Positions 5,583 to 8,755 of a stretch of DNA of 8,755 bases are shown here, piece by piece; the first letter of the stretch is position 1; each line of letters opens with the position of its first letter. Made by a program: the position numbers and the translations under genes. The DNA is from Rickettsiaceae bacterium (GTDB lineage: Bacteria > Pseudomonadota > Alphaproteobacteria > Rickettsiales > Rickettsiaceae). The notes beneath the pieces are model-generated. The model was not told the origin of the DNA. It worked only from the letters and a program-made list of their open reading frames with translations, and ran no database searches. The stretch covers positions 1 through 8,755 of the forward strand of contig JAKONF010000188.1 in NCBI GenBank assembly GCA_022702085.1. The letters are read 5' to 3'.

Positions 5583-7373
5583 TCAACCAGAAATTCTTAA
5601 CCATTCAGTTAACAAGAAATCAGTTTCGGCTTTTTTGGCTTCAAGCTCTTTTGTGAGTTTTTGGAATAGCTCAGGTTTGTTGAAATATAAGTTGCTATCA
5701 CTAAGTTTTAGCTCAATCTTCTTTATTTCAGCTTCTAACTTACTAATTTGATCTGGAGCAGTTTCAAGTAATCTTTGATCCTTATAAGTCAATTTCGTTG
5801 ATTTATCATCAATTTGAGATGATTTTTTTGAAGTTTGTTCATGGCTTGTTATCTTCTTGTATTCTTTAGGTTGATTTAGCACTGATTTTCGGTAATCTTC
5901 ATAACCGCCGATGAAATCTATTATCTTATCTTGAGTGAAAACTAAAGTTCTAGAAACTAAGCGATCCAAAAAATCTCGATCATGCGAAACAATAAGCAAA
6001 GTGCCAGGATAATCGCTTAATATTTCTAGTAAAATTTCTAAACTATCCATATCTAGATCATTAGTTGGTTCATCAAGAATAAGTAGATTACCTGGATTAA
6101 TCAAAGTTTTTGCTAATAATAATCTACTAGCTTCTCCACCTGATAAGGTTGAAACTTTATTACTTAATGTTTTAGGATCAAACATAAACTTTTTTAAATA
6201 TCCTGCAATATGCATAGTTTTGCCATCTGACAAAAATATTTGATCATTACCATTTGGACAAATTGTTTGAGCGATTGATTGATTAGCATCTAATTCACTT
6301 TTATGTTGATCAAAATAAGAAATTTCTAAATTTGTTCCATGCTTAATGTAACCAGTATTTGGTTTTAAATCCTTAGTTAATAACTTAATCAACGTAGATT
6401 TGCCGGAGCCATTTGGACCAATAAGGCCAATTTTTTCACCTTTTTTGACTCTAAAAGTAAAATTATTAATTAAGGATTTATTGTTGTAAGTAAAATAAAT
6501 TCCTTCAGCTTCAATGATGAACTTAGTTTTAGCTACTTCTTTAATTCCTATAGCTTGTATCCTGTTTTGCGCAGAGCTCAGTTTTGTATTTTGTTCTTTA
6601 GAAAAGACTCTTAGAGCTTTTAGATCGTGCAATCTTTTTTGATTGCGCTTTCTTCTGGCTGTAACGCCAGTACTCAACCAACTATTTTCTACATCCAATT
6701 TTTTGTTGAGCTTTTTTAAACTAGCTTCCTCCTGCTCTGTTATTATTTCTTGCCATTGGTCAAAATATTTAAATCCTTTATCAGATGTACGGAGTTTTCC
6801 TCTATCAAGCCACCAAATTTTGTTGGTGACATTGGACAAGAATGCTCTATCATGGCTTATACAAATAATTGCTCCTTGATAATTTTTAACATATTCTTCA
6901 AGCCATTCAATCGTTGCAATATCGAGGTGGTTGGTTGGCTCATCAAGCAGTAATATATCAGGTTGCATCACTAATACTTTGGCTAAATATGCACGCCTTA
7001 ATTGTCCTCCTGAAGCATTTGACAAATTGATATCACCATCAAGACCAAGTTTTTCTAAAATAATATCAGCTTGATATTTATTTGTAGCAGCATCTATAAA
7101 TTGCGACAAAATAAAATCATAAATAGTTTGATTTAAATTAGTATTAATATCTTGAGTTAAATAATCTATTGTTGTTTTTGGGCTTTGAAACAATTCACCT
7201 TTATCTAGTTCATAATCACCAATAATAATTTTCAATAAGCTTGACTTACCACAACCATTTCTACCTATTAAACAGATCTTATCTCCAGGATAGAGATAAA
7301 TCTCAACATCTTTAAGTATAATTTTTTCAGCAAAATTTAAGTTTCCAGATTTAATGTAATATATTGGGGTCAT
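5583..7373 (-). CDS. ABC-F ATPase, Uup type
   Basis: A 596-residue soluble ABC-F protein with two nucleotide-binding domains and no membrane segments. Such proteins act on the ribosome rather than in transport. Uup is linked to ribosome function and assembly, and to transposon precise excision in E. coli. First domain: Walker A GRNGCGKSS (37-45), signature SGGQLRR (121-127), Walker B LLLDEPTNHLD (141-151), SHDR (173-176). The linker (about 210-260) contains WLSTGVTARRKRNQKR, a Uup-type version of the family's WLRxGPKAR motif. Second domain: GPNGSGKST (319-327), LSGGEASR (410-417), LILDEPTNDLD (431-441), SHDR (463-466). A C-terminal coiled coil (about 525-594, beginning KLTYKDQRLLE) is the mark of Uup. 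Both catalytic glutamates are present. There is no clear ribosome-binding site before the ATG. It is divergent from rpoN and probably a housekeeping gene rather than part of the GTA. Confidence 0.93.
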   Translation of the reverse strand: MTPIYYIKSGNLNFAEKIILKDVEIYLYPGDKICLIGRNGCGKSSLLKIIIGDYELDKGELFQSPKTTIDYLTQDINTNLNQTIYDFILSQFIDAATNKYQADIILEKLGLDGDINLSNASGGQLRRAYLAKVLVMQPDILLLDEPTNHLDIATIEWLEEYVKNYQGAIICISHDRAFLSNVTNKIWWLDRGKLRTSDKGFKYFDQWQEIITEQEEASLKKLNKKLDVENSWLSTGVTARRKRNQKRLHDLKALRVFSKEQNTKLSSAQNRIQAIGIKEVAKTKFIIEAEGIYFTYNNKSLINNFTFRVKKGEKIGLIGPNGSGKSTLIKLLTKDLKPNTGYIKHGTNLEISYFDQHKSELDANQSIAQTICPNGNDQIFLSDGKTMHIAGYLKKFMFDPKTLSNKVSTLSGGEASRLLLAKTLINPGNLLILDEPTNDLDMDSLEILLEILSDYPGTLLIVSHDRDFLDRLVSRTLVFTQDKIIDFIGGYEDYRKSVLNQPKEYKKITSHEQTSKKSSQIDDKSTKLTYKDQRLLETAPDQISKLEAEIKKIELKLSDSNLYFNKPELFQKLTKELEAKKAETDFLLTEWLRISG

Positions 7374-7453
7374 AGTGCGTATTTAAAATTCATTATCAAA
7401 ATAATATGATATATTAATTTTTGGTCAGTATAAATAGCTTTTAAGCAAAATTT
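7374..7453. promoter_or_regulatory. divergent promoter region between uup and rpoN
   Basis: This 80-bp AT-rich gap must serve two divergent genes. On the minus strand CTGACC (7428-7423) and TATTAT (7406-7401), 16 bases apart, are a weak promoter candidate for uup. On the plus strand TATAAA at 7429-7434 could be a -10 for rpoN, but no good -35 stands at the right distance. It would leave a leader of only about a dozen bases with no Shine-Dalgarno sequence. I see no GG-N10-GC sigma-54 site that would suggest autoregulation. Confidence 0.3.
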
Positions 7454-8755
7454 ATGGGTAAATTGATTCAAACAGGTCAGCTCAAGCAAGCATTGAGCAT
7501 AACTGCAAATATGCAGCAAAGCATCAATATTCTGCAAATGTCTAATTATGAATTAGCACAATTTGCTGCAGAAGAATTGAATAAAAATCCTTTTTTAGAG
7601 GAAGAAAGTGATAATGCTGCTTTAAGAACAAAAGATTCACAAATTTATTCTAGTAAAGGAATCAAAGTTAGCAGAAATTTAAATGATGATATATTCACCA
7701 ATATATCATCTAACAAAACTTTAAAGGATCATGTTGAGCAACAAATTAATATCTCTATTGATAATCAACTTGATAAATTAATAGCCTATAGTTTGTTAGA
7801 TTATCTACAAAGTAATGGTTATATCGATTTTAATGAACAAGAAATAGCTCAAAATCTTCAATGTCCTTTATCCAAAGTTAGAGCAGTCTTGCGTAAAATG
7901 CAAAATTTTGAGCCTATTGGCATTTTTGCTCGCAATTTAAGAGAATGCCTGTCTTTGCAACTAAAAGAACTTAACAAATTTTCTCCAAAAATGGAATTAC
8001 TAATTACCAATCTAGATCTTGTTTCAAGGCAAGAATATAAAAAACTAGCTAAAATTTGTCATGTAGAACTAACTATTTTACAAGAGATGATTAATTTTAT
8101 CAAAACTTTAAATCCCAAACCTGGCAATGGTTTTTTAGTAGAACCTACCATCTACAAACTGCCAGATGTTATACTTTATATTGATCAAGATACAAATGCT
8201 GCTAAACTTGAAATCAATCCAGAATCTATGCCTTATCTACAATTTAATCATCAATATTATCTGCAAATAAAAGATAATATTCAAAAAAAAGAGGATAAAG
8301 CATTTGTAAATAACGAAGTGAATACAGCTTATAATGTAGTTAGAAGCATTGATATGCGGGCTAAAACTATTTTGCGCGTAGCTAGTTGTATTGTAAAGAG
8401 GCAAATGGATTTCTTTATGCGTGGTATTATGTATCTAAAACCTCTAACGTTAGTTAACATTGCTGAAATGACAGGTCTAAATGAAAGCACCATCAGTAGA
8501 GCAACTGCTAATAAATATATTTCTACTCCGAGCGGTATCTTTGAATTAAAATATTTTTTCTCTTCAGGACTTGCTAACAGTAAGAATACCGATATGGATG
8601 TTTCAAGTACTAAAGTTAAAGAACTAATTAAACAAATCATTGCTGCTGAAGAACCAGAGAATATTTTATCTGATCAAGAGATAACTGAAAAAATTGAAAA
8701 ATTTAATATCAAAATTGCTAGGCGTACAGTAGCAAAATATAGAGAGGAGGTTGGC
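7454..8755 (+). CDS. rpoN: RNA polymerase sigma-54 factor, 3' end cut by window edge
   Basis: The 434 codons visible here encode sigma-54, the alternative sigma factor that reads -24/-12 promoters and needs an AAA+ activator. Region I (residues 8-50) is canonical: LKQALSITANMQQSINILQM, then EELNKNPFLEEE. A short acidic/polar region II follows to about 85, then the core-binding part with EPIGIFARNLRECLSLQL (153-170) and LNPKPG (219-224). The helix-turn-helix lies around PLTLVNIAEMTGLNESTISR (330-349), followed by TANKYISTPSGIFELKYFFS (351-370). The RpoN box ARRTVAKYRE is complete at 422-431. Only the last residues and the stop lie outside the window. The start is fixed by an in-frame TAA at 7442-7444 and no other upstream start. 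No Shine-Dalgarno sequence is visible. The usual alphaproteobacterial neighbour lptB is not upstream on the same strand; a divergent uup is there instead. Confidence 0.97.
   Translation, partial: MGKLIQTGQLKQALSITANMQQSINILQMSNYELAQFAAEELNKNPFLEEESDNAALRTKDSQIYSSKGIKVSRNLNDDIFTNISSNKTLKDHVEQQINISIDNQLDKLIAYSLLDYLQSNGYIDFNEQEIAQNLQCPLSKVRAVLRKMQNFEPIGIFARNLRECLSLQLKELNKFSPKMELLITNLDLVSRQEYKKLAKICHVELTILQEMINFIKTLNPKPGNGFLVEPTIYKLPDVILYIDQDTNAAKLEINPESMPYLQFNHQYYLQIKDNIQKKEDKAFVNNEVNTAYNVVRSIDMRAKTILRVASCIVKRQMDFFMRGIMYLKPLTLVNIAEMTGLNESTISRATANKYISTPSGIFELKYFFSSGLANSKNTDMDVSSTKVKELIKQIIAAEEPENILSDQEITEKIEKFNIKIARRTVAKYREEVG

Noticed and set aside
5563..5751. Plus-strand open frame with hydrophobic residues over the end of the ABC-F gene
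   Set aside because: It lies opposite the conserved Uup coiled coil; apparent hydrophobicity comes from antisense reading of Lys/Glu codons.
6643..6953. Two overlapping plus-strand frames inside the ABC-F gene
   Set aside because: They are antisense to the Uup linker and first Walker B region, with no start signals or family features.
5583..7373. ABC gene as LptB or another transporter subunit, because it neighbours rpoN
   Set aside because: It has two nucleotide-binding domains in one chain, a Uup linker and a Uup C-terminal coiled coil, and it is on the opposite strand to rpoN.
8329..8640. Minus-strand frame with membrane-like stretches inside rpoN
   Set aside because: It is opposite the invariant helix-turn-helix part of sigma-54, so it is a shadow frame.
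1..8755. CRISPR array, tRNA, rRNA, insertion sequence or transposase
   Set aside because: No regularly spaced repeats, no cloverleaf-forming segment and no transposase motif were seen on either strand.

Overview
The window is a very AT-rich stretch of an alphaproteobacterial genome. The AT bias, the tight gene packing and a gene transfer agent (GTA) gene set of the Rhodobacter capsulatus type together suggest a Rickettsiales-like, probably host-associated bacterium. This placement is an inference, since there is no rRNA or other phylogenetic marker here. The standard bacterial code fits: genes end in TAA, TGA and TAG, and no in-frame stop interrupts any of the long genes.

Layout from left to right. 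Positions 1-286 hold no supportable gene, but do contain an imperfect inverted repeat followed by a T run (226-280). From 287 to 5428, all on the minus strand and so transcribed right to left, lies a compact block. It starts with an HK97-type prohead protease, then major capsid protein, head-tail connector, head closure/adaptor protein, tail terminator (DUF3168 type), distal tail protein (DUF2460 type) and tail hub (DUF2163/BR0599 type). It ends with a small very basic protein of unknown function and a two-helix DUF2335 membrane protein. In R. capsulatus GTA numbering the recognisable genes are gp4-gp8 followed directly by gp12 and gp13. The genes for tail tube (gp9), tail chaperones (gp10) and tape measure (gp11) are absent from between gp8 and gp12. 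Terminase and portal are absent upstream, and gp14/gp15 homologues are absent downstream.

Upstream of this block, also on the minus strand (5583-7373), is a complete Uup-type ABC-F ATPase. Divergent from it on the plus strand is rpoN, the sigma-54 factor, which runs off the right edge a few residues after an intact RpoN box.

How the parts work together: protease, capsid, connector and adaptor would build and close a small HK97-fold head, while the terminator, distal-tail and hub proteins belong to the two ends of a siphovirus-like tail. Genes are joined by 2-11 bp gaps or ATGA overlaps, apart from a 77-bp gap after the capsid gene. That gap holds a G-rich stem-loop overlapping a tiny open frame with its own ribosome-binding site. 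The most interesting points are the clean loss of the tail tube and tape-measure segment with a translationally coupled junction, the capsid/connector leader structure, the two unassigned genes in the gp14/gp15 position, and sigma-54 in what looks like a reduced genome.
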